Assembly: GCF_002224265.1 (NCBI RefSeq)
Contig: NZ_CP012882.1
Span: forward strand, 310,001-374,000
DNA from: Vibrio vulnificus NBRC 15645 = ATCC 27562
Lineage (GTDB): Bacteria; Pseudomonadota; Gammaproteobacteria; Enterobacterales; Vibrionaceae
Direction of reading: 5' to 3'
Length of the DNA stretch: 64,000 bases
The notes beneath the pieces are model-generated. The model was not told the origin of the DNA, searched no databases, and saw nothing but the letters and a program-made list of their open reading frames with translations. Both the position numbers and the translations under genes were made by a program. Numbering within the stretch: the stretch's first letter is position 1; every line of letters begins with the position of its first letter. Below are positions 1-8,941 of this stretch, piece after piece.

Positions 1-1804
1 CAATGTCAGCAGTGCCACTGAAGTAGATCAGTGAGGTAACATCGCTAAAATCGGGGTTACCTTTGATCAGCTCACTCATTGGGATGGTGTACGCCGTCCA
101 TTCGGTGCTAATCGCGCGGCCTGTTGGACCAAACAGCACAAAGTTATTGGTTTGCGGGCGATCGTTGTTACCCCATAAACCCGTTTGAAAACCGATGTTG
201 AGTACCGAACCTGTGGTGCCTTTGAGCTCAAACGATAGGCTGCCATTTTCAAAACCCGTCAGGTTTGCACCGGCTTGACCTGCCAGCACAACGCCTGCGC
301 CCCAGCCCCAATCTTTCGCGGTACCCGCCGTTGGTGGCGTAGTAAGCGTCAGCACACCCGACTCTTCAGCAAGGTAGGCTGTGCCTTCCCATGCAATCGC
401 TTCGCCGCCATTCAGCAAGGTGCTGTCGAGCACAATGAACTGATCGGCGTCAGACGGTTGATCAACCACGGGTTTGGCATTGGGTGCGAGCACGCTGTCC
501 AATACGTTTTGTTCCACACCACCTTGGCTTTTCACAATGTTCAAGCCCGCACGAGTGATGCCGTTGAACGCGCCTGCGTCAACCAGATCCCAAATCACGT
601 ATTTGGCATTGCCGTTGATGTCGATAAGGCCAAAGTGTTTCTCAGAATCCCCCGGATTATCCGCAGCCCCTTTCCATGGCTCATCAAACGCTTGGAAGAA
701 GAACAGTGACGCACCAAACTCTTGCGACCAAGCACGCATCAAATCAAAAAATGCTTTTTGCTTGTACTCGTCTGCCGCTTTCGAGCCTTCATCGCCATAC
801 ATAACGTTGGTCTCTGACGCCCAGCCGGTTTCACCAATGTGGATCTGCTTATTCACGCCAAGGCCGGCAAGGTAGTCTTGCACCAGTTTCACCTGAGAAA
901 GCAGATGTTGCTTGGCACGCAGCATCGCCGCATCGACTTTTTCAATCGTGGTCAGGCTTTGCTCTTCTTCTGGCACCAACCAAAATGCGTTCGCATAGTG
1001 GGTGTCGTGGAACGGGTAAGAGTGGAGTGAAATGTAATCAACCGCTTCCACCAACTTAGCGAGATCGGGATGGTTGTAGTCACCTTGGCCAGCCCAAGAG
1101 GCGAAGTTGTCAGAACTGGTGATCCAAACGTTCGCTGGGATCTCGCCGTTATCGCGTTTCTCACGCAACGTGTTGACATGCTCAAGAATGATGGTTGGTG
1201 TCACGTGGTAAGGTGCCCAATGCACCATCGCCTCATTCCCCACCGCCAGCACTTTGATGATCTCAGGATAGGCATTGACCATCTCAATCGCTTTCGCCAC
1301 TTCGGCGTAGTTAGCTGGGTTGTTTTGCGTTGGGTCGATAGGGTTGCTTGTCCATGAGTTCAGCGCATCAATCCAAATGCCCAGCATCACGTACATTTCA
1401 AAGTTTTCATCTTCCGCCATCAGTTCATCAATGGCGATCAACAAGTTCGCCGTATCGCTAAACCCTTGGGTGTTGTAGGTGCGCAGCACTTTGATGCCCA
1501 TCGCTTCCATTAAGCGAAGATCTTCTTTCAGTTCAGCGACCGAAGGCACATTGGCCTCGGTACGCTCAGTGGTACGAAATGCGCCATAAGAAATGGCTGG
1601 ATAATTGGCGTTACCCAATAACGGCTCACCATTGCGCGCGGTTGGGTAGTTGCCCTCTGGCGCAGGCTGAGGCGCAAGCACCACTTCATTTGGCGTTCCG
1701 GTATTACTGTCTGCTTCTGTTTTGCTGTCACTTCCGCACGCGACCAACAAGCCAGAGAAACCGAGCAGTAACGCGGACTTGATGATGTTTTTCATCAGAT
1801 TCAT
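1..1804 (-). CDS. GH17-family beta-1,3-glucanase-like lipoprotein (3' end beyond window)
   Basis: About 601 codons are visible and the frame is still open at base 1, so the C-terminus is missing. The N-terminus MNLMKNIIKS is followed by a hydrophobic stretch and a lipobox ending VAC with Cys23, so it should be an acylated envelope lipoprotein. The catalytic region (about residues 65-400) carries VGNEA with the presumed acid/base Glu191 and GETGWAS with the presumed nucleophile Glu325, both typical of GH17 endo-beta-1,3-glucanases. From about residue 455 a beta-rich, carbohydrate-binding-like domain follows. The start at 1804 is set by AAGGA eight bases upstream; the internal ATG at 1795 is too far from it. 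A LacI-type palindrome lies just upstream. Likely role: first cleavage of laminarin-like glucan outside the inner membrane. The fold assignment is firm; the substrate is inferred from the family. Confidence 0.85.
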   Translation of the reverse strand, partial: MNLMKNIIKSALLLGFSGLLVACGSDSKTEADSNTGTPNEVVLAPQPAPEGNYPTARNGEPLLGNANYPAISYGAFRTTERTEANVPSVAELKEDLRLMEAMGIKVLRTYNTQGFSDTANLLIAIDELMAEDENFEMYVMLGIWIDALNSWTSNPIDPTQNNPANYAEVAKAIEMVNAYPEIIKVLAVGNEAMVHWAPYHVTPTIILEHVNTLREKRDNGEIPANVWITSSDNFASWAGQGDYNHPDLAKLVEAVDYISLHSYPFHDTHYANAFWLVPEEEQSLTTIEKVDAAMLRAKQHLLSQVKLVQDYLAGLGVNKQIHIGETGWASETNVMYGDEGSKAADEYKQKAFFDLMRAWSQEFGASLFFFQAFDEPWKGAADNPGDSEKHFGLIDINGNAKYVIWDLVDAGAFNGITRAGLNIVKSQGGVEQNVLDSVLAPNAKPVVDQPSDADQFIVLDSTLLNGGEAIAWEGTAYLAEESGVLTLTTPPTAGTAKDWGWGAGVVLAGQAGANLTGFENGSLSFELKGTTGSVLNIGFQTGLWGNNDRPQTNNFVLFGPTGRAISTEWTAYTIPMSELIKGNPDFSDVTSLIYFSGTADI

Positions 1805-1835
1805 TCTTAGTGTCCTTACGTTATGGATTGGAACA

Positions 1836-1867
1836 AAAACAAAAAGAAAGCGCTTTCTTTTTGTTTT
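1836..1867. promoter_or_regulatory. LacI-family operator, 32-bp perfect palindrome
   Basis: The core AAAGAAAGCGCTTTCTTT is centred between 1851 and 1852 and every base pairs symmetrically from 1836 to 1867. The central GCGC with A/T-rich arms fits a LacI/GalR-type operator. It lies about 32 bp before the GH17 start and recurs in front of the other units of this locus. Confidence 0.8.
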
Positions 1868-2018
1868 AAAAAAAGAGCGAGAAAACGGTTCAAGAAGACA
1901 GAACGCTCTCGCTAAACGACGGCAAGAAAGTTGACAAACCCATAGTTTGCAATGTTCTCAGTCGATAAAACCATTCTAGAAACAAATAAGGATGAAAAAC
2001 GTGAGCACCACCAATAAG

Positions 2019-2033
2019 CAAGCGCTTTCTTTG
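2019..2033. promoter_or_regulatory. LacI-family operator, partial copy
   Basis: CAAGCGCTTTCTTTG matches the right arm and GCGC centre of the 1836-1867 site and about half of the left arm. It lies in the divergent GH17/LacI promoter region, about 200 bp before the LacI start, so it may serve autoregulation or looping with the stronger site. The remaining sequence of the 412-bp gap 1805-2216 shows no gene. Confidence 0.6.
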
Positions 2034-2216
2034 TGCATGGATCACATTATAATCCCCTCCAACACGGTTAAATTGCTCAAAGCGTGAACATTCGTTCTTG
2101 CAGGGCGTTATGCAGTTCAGAGTTTTGCTATCTTCGCCACCAGAGTTCTAGGCGAGAGAACATCACACAGGTACACTGTCCGCTTGAACTCAAAAGGCAA
2201 TATAAGGGGAGTTCCA

Positions 2217-3227
2217 TTGATCACCATTAAAGAAGTATCCGAGCTGGCGAATGTCTCTCAATCCACCGTATCACGTGCCCTGAACGGACACCCAACGGTG
2301 AAAGAAGCCAATCGAAAAAAAGTCTTCGAAGCGATTGAAAAGCTAGGCTACAAACCGAACGCCTTTGCACAAGCACTGGCATCCAGCCGTTCTAACAGCA
2401 TTGGTATGTTGGTCGGCTCGTTAGACGGCCCGTTTTATGGCCCACTGATGCACCATGCCGAAGACACGGTAAGACAAAACAACATTCACTTGATCGTCAC
2501 CAGTGGACAGGAATCTCACACCAAAGAGCAAGATTCGATCAACTTCCTGCGCTCAAAACAGGTGGACGGATTGATCGTCCATTCCGATACCCTTTCTGAC
2601 GATGAACTGATTGACGTGGTTGAGCGTCAAAATGCCACGATTGTGTTGAACCGCTACATTCCAGAAATTGCCGATCACTGCATTTTTATCGATAACGAAC
2701 TTGGTGGGTATCTAGCCACCAAGCATCTGTTGGAACATGGCCACAAGAAAGTGGCGTGCATCACCGGTCAACTGAGCAAGGTCGATAGCCGCGATCGCTT
2801 ACAAGGTTATCGCAACGCTTTGGCTGAATTTGGTATTGCGTATGACGCGAGTTTGATCGTCGAAGGACGTTTTGACCATCAAGGTAACCACGAGGCGGCG
2901 CGTCGTCTGCTTGACCGCGATCCACAAATCAGCGCTATTTTCTGCCAAAACGACAACATTGCTCTGGCGGTTTACGATGTGGCCGCAGAACGCGGATTGG
3001 CGATTGGCGAGGATCTTTCTGTGGTCGGTTTTGATAACGATACCCACAGCCAGCACATTCGCCCACGCTTAACCACGGTGAACTTCCCAGTGATGGAAAT
3101 GGGCTGCGAAGCCGCCAAAGGGGTATTGGCCTTGGTCAACAAGCAGAGTTACCCATTAAAGCACAAGCTAACGCCAGAGCTGGTCGTGCGAGATTCGGTG
3201 AAACCACACCAATCGAAGGCCAATTAG
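2217..3227 (+). CDS. LacI/GalR-family transcription regulator of the beta-1,3-glucan locus
   Basis: A 336-residue DNA-binding repressor. Residues 1-50 form the helix-turn-helix (TIKEVSELANVSQSTVSRAL) and hinge region (GYKPNAFAQALAS); the rest is a periplasmic-binding-like sugar sensor domain with the usual IDNELGG and VVGFDND signatures. I chose the TTG at 2217: it has GGGGAG five to six bases upstream and gives the normal LacI N-terminus, while the in-frame TTG at 2184 has no ribosome binding site and adds 11 atypical residues. It is divergent from the GH17 gene and surrounded by the repeated GCGC palindromes, so it is the best candidate to bind them. The effector is probably a laminari-oligosaccharide or glucose derivative, which is inference. 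It is a clear paralogue of the LacI at 20785-21789. Confidence 0.88.
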   Translation: MITIKEVSELANVSQSTVSRALNGHPTVKEANRKKVFEAIEKLGYKPNAFAQALASSRSNSIGMLVGSLDGPFYGPLMHHAEDTVRQNNIHLIVTSGQESHTKEQDSINFLRSKQVDGLIVHSDTLSDDELIDVVERQNATIVLNRYIPEIADHCIFIDNELGGYLATKHLLEHGHKKVACITGQLSKVDSRDRLQGYRNALAEFGIAYDASLIVEGRFDHQGNHEAARRLLDRDPQISAIFCQNDNIALAVYDVAAERGLAIGEDLSVVGFDNDTHSQHIRPRLTTVNFPVMEMGCEAAKGVLALVNKQSYPLKHKLTPELVVRDSVKPHQSKAN

Positions 3228-3340
3228 CGCAAGCTCGCCTCTCGCCTTCCTTTCTGTCAGCGAAGTCCGTAGCGCGCTCCCCATGCCTTGACTCTGCTCG
3301 CTGGTTTTGGCGCTGACTTTCATGGCTAACACACGGAAAT

Positions 3341-3374
3341 AAAGAACCCCACCAAAAGGTGGGGTTCTTTTTTC
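3341..3374 (+). terminator. Rho-independent terminator after lacI-type gene
   Basis: A 13-bp perfect stem (AAAGAACCCCACC / GGTGGGGTTCTTT) with an AAAA loop is followed by a T tract. It ends the plus-strand LacI transcript between convergent genes; the A tract on the other side means it could also act on minus-strand transcripts. Confidence 0.9.
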
Positions 3375-3426
3375 TCTCACGTGGCCTCTACCACGAGGCC
3401 ATGTTTCTGTTTGAGTGGCCAGTTGG

Positions 3427-3473
3427 CTAAGCGCTTAAATCTTAAAGCTTAACGATTAGCCATTAGCGCTTAG
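3427..3473. repeat. Inverted repeat at the 3' end of the phosphorylase gene
   Basis: The arms CTAAGCGCT (3427-3435) and AGCGCTTAG (3465-3473) are perfect inverted copies, 29 bp apart, and lie just past the stop of the minus-strand phosphorylase gene. The spacer contains further short repeats of TTAAGC/GCTTAA. It may fold in the mRNA 3' end, but there is no T tract. Confidence 0.4.
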
Positions 3474-3476
3474 TGA

Positions 3477-6400
3477 TTAACCGCGATACAGCATCGATTC
3501 CGGCAAGCTCACCACCACTTTCTCCACCTCGCCTGTGCGAGCGAAAATCGCTTGGCTGATGCGCTCATCAAGCTCAAGTTGCTCAAACAGCTGCACGCTG
3601 TCGTCACGCATCATCACTTCAATGTGGCCTTGTGCTTGCTCACTGAGCTCATAGACAAAAGGAACTTGACAGTAAGTGAACGCTAACTGACCCGCTTCCA
3701 CCACGTAGCTGCGTTTCTCACCAGACACACCCAGACAACTAAAGGTGGTTGCTTGAGTGAGGAACTCTTGCTTTCTCAATAGCGTTGGCTGAATACCAAT
3801 ACGCTGCGCGTTCACTTCGATACCCAGTTCGGCAAAGCGCGTTAGCACTTCTTCTTTCACTTGGCCGGTCATGCCAGGCTGCTGCGCGCCAGCGTGTTTT
3901 GGCGTATGCGAGTACGGGTCGGTTGGGAACGCGCCGTAATTTTGCGGCGTTTTGTTAAAGCCAATGCCCTGACGAACGCGGTAGTAGTAGTGCGCCAACT
4001 GCTTGGTTTCTTCGCTGTTTGCATCTTGTTCCAACGCAAACTGGTAGTTTTCTTGCACTGCCAGCAGCAGTTTGGAGACCATGTGCCAGTAGATACAACC
4101 CAAACCTTCGTAACCAAACATGGTGCCAGAACGGCCAGTAAACGCACGGTGGTTAAACACCTGCTCATAGAGAGCATCGAGCTCGTCCCATTGTTCTTTG
4201 CTGAGCTCTGGGTAGTCCATTTTCACTTGCGCGACCGCTTTGCGCAGTCCATCGACGTTTTCAAACGTCGCGTGGAAATGGCAATCGCCTTGAATGTCGC
4301 GTTGCACGATGCGTTGATCGCCCTTGGCCAGCATTTCACTGATCACACGGTTGGTTTCCACTTGTGCAGGCGCAATGCGGTTGCGCTCAACAAACGCTGG
4401 CAATTCACGATCTGGGTAGAGCATGAAGCTTTGCTGATCGTCACGGTACATATCGCTGCTAAACAGCTTATCCAACAACTCAACGGCTTGTTTTGGTGTG
4501 AGCACACCCGCACTCAATACCGCCACTTGCCCTTCCAGCATTGGGTAGAGATTTTCGATATTTAAGCTTTCACCCGAGTAAGTCAGGATGTTGTAGGCGT
4601 TGTACAAACCATCTTCACGCAAGTTGTTTTCGATGCTCGAATCAAGCACCACAAGGCTCGCTTCCAACAGTTTCTCAAGTGCACTTTTCTCCACTTTGGT
4701 TTTGCCTGAAAAACCATTCATGCGGTAGACACGTTGTCTGAACTCATCGGCCGATTTTTCGAGCAGCGTCAAAATCGCTTTGCGTGTTTGACGATTCACC
4801 GTGCCTTGGCGGATCTCTTTGGTCGCATCTTGCAAAATGCGGGTGATAGAGAGCATCCAATCAAACACTTCTTTCGACATCGAGACCGATGACGGCAGTT
4901 CGCTCATCAATCCCTGCAAGAAAGCCACATAACGACGCATGTAGTACAAGGTAACCATAGAGAGACCATTGCCGACAATCGCGTTGTTGGCATCGTTCCA
5001 TTCCGGACGTTGAGTGTTGAGCCAAATACCGCCATCCAGCACCAAATTGCTCAGTTTCGACAACAAAGGCACCAGCACTTTTTCGCACAAGTTCACCATG
5101 TAAACGCGGTCTTCGCCTTCGAGGATCAAACGGCCATCACTGCCCAGCTGTGCCACTCTCTCTTCGATACGCTGTTGCAGTTCGTGGTTGAACGACACCG
5201 TGTCTTTTGGATTGGCGAACAACTTGTCCACGCCACACAGCTCGTACGGCACATTGGCGTAGCTAAATAGATCACTGGTGAGCAACTCGCTAAGCTCTTC
5301 ACGTTGATATTTCTTCGCCAACTCAAGGAACTTCAGCAAGTAGATGATCTGGTGATCGCCCCAGTAACCGATGTTACTCCATGGGTCATCCGCTTCCAGC
5401 AGTTCCCAATCGATGCCGTCTTTGGTGATGCGATACGGGTTGTAGCCATCCATGGTCGAGGCGTTAACAAACTTCGCCATGAATGAAGAGATGAAACCCG
5501 GATAGCTCAGCGCCAGCGCTTCCCAGTTTTGGAAAATATCGCGCCAGTTGCCTTGGTAAGAGAGTAAACGCTCACCTTTTTCATCTTTCAGTTTGATTTC
5601 GTAGTGGTTCCAAGGGCGGCTTGGATCACCATGACGACGACCAAACGTCAGTGGCAAGTACTCATAGCTTAAACGCACCAACTGCGCGTCACCCGTGAGC
5701 TTCGCCAGGCGAACCAGTTCAGCATGGGTAAAGCTCGCCGGCAGATCGGCAAAGAAGGTTTGCTGACGCGCCACCACTTGTTGGTTGGTTTTGCGCATGG
5801 TTTTCAGCACATCTTGCTTGTCGAGTTGGTAGTTGTTTTCAATCACGCCGCCACGCATGCTGTTGAACAGCACGTTAGCGTAGTGGTGTACAAACGTGGT
5901 TTCCTCTGCGGTCACTTGCCAAGCATCCCCGCCCGACATCAGGGCAATCAGCTCTTGCTGATTTTGCGCGATGCTCGCCTCGATCTGCTGTTCCACTTTG
6001 ACCGGCGTCGCCAGCTGCTGCTCTAAAGCACGCACATCACAATGGTTTTTGTCGATATCGGCAACGATCAACCAGTGCTTACTCTGCCCCGCAGGAAGCT
6101 TGATGGTTTTGTTGATCAAGTAGCTGCCGCGCACGCCACGCGTCAGAGGCTCGTTGACAATCGGCTCACCACAGCGGAACGCACCGAGCTGTTCACTGCT
6201 GAGAAGAATTTGGCCGTAGTCATTGTCAATGCTAAACACCGTGGTCGCCAACAGTGATTCGGCAGGCTCTGCGCGATCACTCAACTTGGCGTACATGGTG
6301 TAGAGCGCCAGTGATGTGCCTTCCACTTGTTCATTCCACTTGTAGGCATCCACCAAGGCACTGCGCGTTTGTAACGCCGCCAATGGCGCGCCCGATGGCA

Positions 6401-6926
6401 ACAGGTTTTGTAAACCGTCGAGAATATCCAGCTCACGCTCTTGGCCAGAAAGATCACTAATTTGCGCGCGGCGAACAAAGCCAAAATCGTCACTGCTGGC
6501 CCAAGCGTATTGGAACTTCAGTTTTAACGTGTGGTTAATCTCTTCAAAAACGATTTTGTCACCGATGCTGTTTTTGTAGAGATTGCGCTCTACTTGGTAC
6601 AAGCCATCGTGGAAGCGGTTGAACGGTTCCCACAGAACCCAGCGGCCATCTTGCTGCACACGAACAATGGTTTTCGAGCCGGTGTTTTCCGCGCTTTCAT
6701 GAATATGATCCACCGACTTGTACGGGAAAAGAGCATTTTCAGGGCGAATGCGGCCCGCCGATAAACTGCCTGTTGATGAGATAAACAGCCAATGGTCACT
6801 GGAGGAGACCACGCTAATGAAAAATGGGGCCATTTTGTCAACATGGGCAATTTTGTAGTAACGCTCACCGAGCAAATCGACAAATGAGCCTTCAACGTTC
6901 TGATTTTTTTGATGTTCTAGCTTCAT
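3477..6926 (-). CDS. GH94-clan glycoside phosphorylase, probable beta-1,3-oligoglucan phosphorylase (GH149/GH161-like)
   Basis: A 1149-residue cytosolic protein with no signal peptide. It shows an N-terminal beta-sandwich-like region and an (alpha/alpha) barrel with the motifs WSNIGYWGDHQIIYLLKF (near residue 520) and RPEWNDANNAIVG, where Asp645 corresponds to the catalytic acid of GH94-type phosphorylases. GH94 cellobiose or chitobiose phosphorylases have about 800 residues; about 1100 or more residues fits GH149/GH161 enzymes, which phosphorolyse beta-1,3-oligoglucans to glucose-1-phosphate. The gene has its own upstream operator and lies between a GH17 lipoprotein and an Opp-type importer, which supports laminari-oligosaccharides as substrate. 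The clan is confident; the exact family and substrate are inferred. A cellodextrin or cyclic-glucan-related phosphorylase is the main alternative. Confidence 0.75.
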   Translation of the reverse strand: MKLEHQKNQNVEGSFVDLLGERYYKIAHVDKMAPFFISVVSSSDHWLFISSTGSLSAGRIRPENALFPYKSVDHIHESAENTGSKTIVRVQQDGRWVLWEPFNRFHDGLYQVERNLYKNSIGDKIVFEEINHTLKLKFQYAWASSDDFGFVRRAQISDLSGQERELDILDGLQNLLPSGAPLAALQTRSALVDAYKWNEQVEGTSLALYTMYAKLSDRAEPAESLLATTVFSIDNDYGQILLSSEQLGAFRCGEPIVNEPLTRGVRGSYLINKTIKLPAGQSKHWLIVADIDKNHCDVRALEQQLATPVKVEQQIEASIAQNQQELIALMSGGDAWQVTAEETTFVHHYANVLFNSMRGGVIENNYQLDKQDVLKTMRKTNQQVVARQQTFFADLPASFTHAELVRLAKLTGDAQLVRLSYEYLPLTFGRRHGDPSRPWNHYEIKLKDEKGERLLSYQGNWRDIFQNWEALALSYPGFISSFMAKFVNASTMDGYNPYRITKDGIDWELLEADDPWSNIGYWGDHQIIYLLKFLELAKKYQREELSELLTSDLFSYANVPYELCGVDKLFANPKDTVSFNHELQQRIEERVAQLGSDGRLILEGEDRVYMVNLCEKVLVPLLSKLSNLVLDGGIWLNTQRPEWNDANNAIVGNGLSMVTLYYMRRYVAFLQGLMSELPSSVSMSKEVFDWMLSITRILQDATKEIRQGTVNRQTRKAILTLLEKSADEFRQRVYRMNGFSGKTKVEKSALEKLLEASLVVLDSSIENNLREDGLYNAYNILTYSGESLNIENLYPMLEGQVAVLSAGVLTPKQAVELLDKLFSSDMYRDDQQSFMLYPDRELPAFVERNRIAPAQVETNRVISEMLAKGDQRIVQRDIQGDCHFHATFENVDGLRKAVAQVKMDYPELSKEQWDELDALYEQVFNHRAFTGRSGTMFGYEGLGCIYWHMVSKLLLAVQENYQFALEQDANSEETKQLAHYYYRVRQGIGFNKTPQNYGAFPTDPYSHTPKHAGAQQPGMTGQVKEEVLTRFAELGIEVNAQRIGIQPTLLRKQEFLTQATTFSCLGVSGEKRSYVVEAGQLAFTYCQVPFVYELSEQAQGHIEVMMRDDSVQLFEQLELDERISQAIFARTGEVEKVVVSLPESMLYRG

Positions 6927-6940
6927 AATTTCATTCCAAC

Positions 6941-6962
6941 AAAAAGAAAGCGCTTTCTTTTT
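6941..6962. promoter_or_regulatory. LacI-family operator before the phosphorylase gene
   Basis: A 22-bp perfect palindrome containing AAAGAAAGCGCTTTCTTT, centred between 6951 and 6952. It sits 15 bp upstream of the phosphorylase ATG, in the 63-bp gap after the importer ATPase gene, so the phosphorylase may have its own regulated promoter or be read through from the importer operon. Confidence 0.75.
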
Positions 6963-6989
6963 CGCTTTTTTTAAAAAGTTAACTGGCCA

Positions 6990-7976
6990 TCACCCAGCAA
7001 GGTGATGGCAGCGCGCAAAGTGGTTTTCCGCAATTTGTGTCGGCTCAGGCAGAGAACGCGTACACAACTCGGTGGCTTTAAGACAACGGGCGGCAAAAGG
7101 GCAACCCACACTGCTTGGCTTCCACAGTGGGATTTCACCTTTTTTCGCCTGCAGTTCGCGTTTACCAGAGTTGCCGACTTCTGGCACGGCAGAAAGCAGC
7201 AGTTGCGAATACGGGTGCTGCGGGTTTTGCGTCACGCTGTCGCTGTCGCCCCACTCCACCATATGGCCGACATACATCACTGCGGTTTTTTCAGCGAAGT
7301 AACGTGCCGTTGCAATGTCGTGAGTGATGTACATAAATGAGATGCCGTGCTTGTCTTTTAGATCCGCCATCAAGTTCAAAATACCTAGGCGTACAGACAC
7401 ATCCAGCATAGAGATAGGCTCATCGGCCAAAATCACTTCAGGGTCAACGGCGATAGCACGGGCAATCGCAACGCGCTGACGCTGGCCACCACTGAGTTCG
7501 TGCGGGTATTTTTCCGCCGTCTCTTTCGCTGGCGACAGACCCACCAGTTCCAACAGCTCGTACACCAACTTAGGAATCGCGGCGTTATCGGCACGCTTAT
7601 GAATCTGCAATGGCCGCGCAATGTGGTGGTAAATGGTGTGAACCGGGTTGAGTGAGCCAAAGGGATCTTGGAAAATCATCTGCACCTGACGCGCGTATTC
7701 CAACTCGCCATTTTCTTTAATGTAATCGGCCAGCGGCTGGCCTTTAAAGGTCACTTCCCCAGCAGTTTTATCGTATATGCGGGTTAAAATGCGCGCCCCC
7801 GTGCTTTTGCCCGAGCCAGATTCGCCCACAATCGCCAGCGCTTCGCCTTTGCGCAGATCAAACGATACGTCGTTCACCGCGCGCATGAGATTGCTTTTGA
7901 CCGACTGGCCAAGCGGGAAATCTTTCACCAAATTCTTAATCGAAAGAATCACTTCAGGTGTGTTTACTTGTTGCAT
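6990..7976 (-). CDS. Oligopeptide/oligosaccharide ABC importer ATPase (OppF/DppF-like)
   Basis: A 328-residue ATPase with Walker A GESGSGKST, signature LSGGQRQR, Walker B VILADEPIS and the C-terminal cysteine-containing extension (CPFAARC...C...C) of the Opp/Dpp class. The longest frame starts with a GTG at 8003 inside the previous gene, but the ATG at 7976 has GGGAGTGGA seven bases upstream and begins MQQVNTPEVIL, so I use that. It follows its partner ATPase gene by 11 bp and is last in the five-gene importer operon. In Vibrio, Opp-type systems import chitin oligosaccharides as well as peptides. Here the flanking GH17 and phosphorylase point to beta-glucan oligosaccharides. Confidence 0.88.
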   Translation of the reverse strand: MQQVNTPEVILSIKNLVKDFPLGQSVKSNLMRAVNDVSFDLRKGEALAIVGESGSGKSTGARILTRIYDKTAGEVTFKGQPLADYIKENGELEYARQVQMIFQDPFGSLNPVHTIYHHIARPLQIHKRADNAAIPKLVYELLELVGLSPAKETAEKYPHELSGGQRQRVAIARAIAVDPEVILADEPISMLDVSVRLGILNLMADLKDKHGISFMYITHDIATARYFAEKTAVMYVGHMVEWGDSDSVTQNPQHPYSQLLLSAVPEVGNSGKRELQAKKGEIPLWKPSSVGCPFAARCLKATELCTRSLPEPTQIAENHFARCHHLAG

Positions 7977-7987
7977 GTTTCCACTCC

Positions 7988-8941
7988 CTACACCAAATGA
8001 CACGAGACAAGGCTGCCGTTATCGGCACGCATTAAATGAGGGTCTTGCTGCTTACAAACCGATGTGCAAACACCGCAACGCTCTTGGAAATTACACCCTG
8101 TTGGGATGTTGAGCAGGTTCACTGGGTTGCCCGGAATACCGTAAAGGCACTCTTTCGGCCCGTGAATGGTCGGGAACGATGAGATAAGCCCTTTGGTATA
8201 AGGATGTTGCGGATTGCCAAACACTTGCTTCGCTTCGCCCAACTCAATCAGGTTGCCTGCGTACATCACGCCGATGCGGTCGGCGATTTCACCCATCAAG
8301 CTCAAATCGTGGCTGATGAATAAGATTGAAAAACCAAACTTGTTCTTGAGTTCATACAGCTCGTTGAGAATCTCTCGCTCAACCACCACATCGAGCGCCG
8401 TGGTTGGTTCGTCCATGATGATCAGTTTTGGCTCAAGCGCCAATGCAACCGCAATCACCACACGCTGCCTCATACCGCCACTGAGTTGATGCGGAAAGCT
8501 GCTCATGCGATCGCCATGAATCCCGACGATTTTCAACAACTCAACCGCTCGCTCATGAGCTTGTTTGTACGGCACTTTACGGTGCGCCAAAATCACATCC
8601 GTCAGTTGCTCACCAATGGTAATGACTGGGTTGAGTGAGTTCATCGCGCTTTGGAACACCACCGAAACATCGTTCCAGCGGAAATCGCGTAACTGGCGAT
8701 CGTTCATCTTCAGCACATCTTGCCCTTTGTAGAGGATCTCCCCCTCCGAGATCAGCGCTGGCGCTTTATGCAGGCGCGAAATCGCGAAAGCCAAGGTACT
8801 TTTGCCGCAACCCGACTCGCCCGCTAACCCCACGGTTTCACCCGGTGAAATGGTTAGGCTAACGTTGTTCACTGCACGCGCAACGCCGTTTGGTGAGACG
8901 TAATCTACGCACAAGTTATTGATTTCAAGTAAATGACTCAT
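7988..8941 (-). CDS. Oligopeptide/oligosaccharide ABC importer ATPase (OppD/DppD-like)
   Basis: A 317-residue ATPase with Walker A GESGCGKST, signature LSGGMRQR and Walker B LIIMDEPTTALD, plus the C-terminal Opp/Dpp extension with clustered cysteines (CNFQERCGVC). Together with the next gene it would form the heterodimeric motor on the cytosolic face of the importer. Its ATG overlaps the stop of the upstream permease gene as ATGA, a sign of translational coupling. Confidence 0.9.
   Translation of the reverse strand: MSHLLEINNLCVDYVSPNGVARAVNNVSLTISPGETVGLAGESGCGKSTLAFAISRLHKAPALISEGEILYKGQDVLKMNDRQLRDFRWNDVSVVFQSAMNSLNPVITIGEQLTDVILAHRKVPYKQAHERAVELLKIVGIHGDRMSSFPHQLSGGMRQRVVIAVALALEPKLIIMDEPTTALDVVVEREILNELYELKNKFGFSILFISHDLSLMGEIADRIGVMYAGNLIELGEAKQVFGNPQHPYTKGLISSFPTIHGPKECLYGIPGNPVNLLNIPTGCNFQERCGVCTSVCKQQDPHLMRADNGSLVSCHLV

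Noticed and set aside
2031..2047. CRP-like sequence TTGTGCATGGATCACAT
   Set aside because: The half-sites are five rather than six bases apart, and the left half overlaps the operator.
3382..3401. Second hairpin TGGCCTC/GAGGCCA after the main terminator
   Set aside because: The stem is short and no T tract follows on either strand, so I do not call it a terminator.
3861..4565. 234-codon open frame on the plus strand
   Set aside because: It lies wholly opposite the phosphorylase gene, has no family features and no ribosome binding site.
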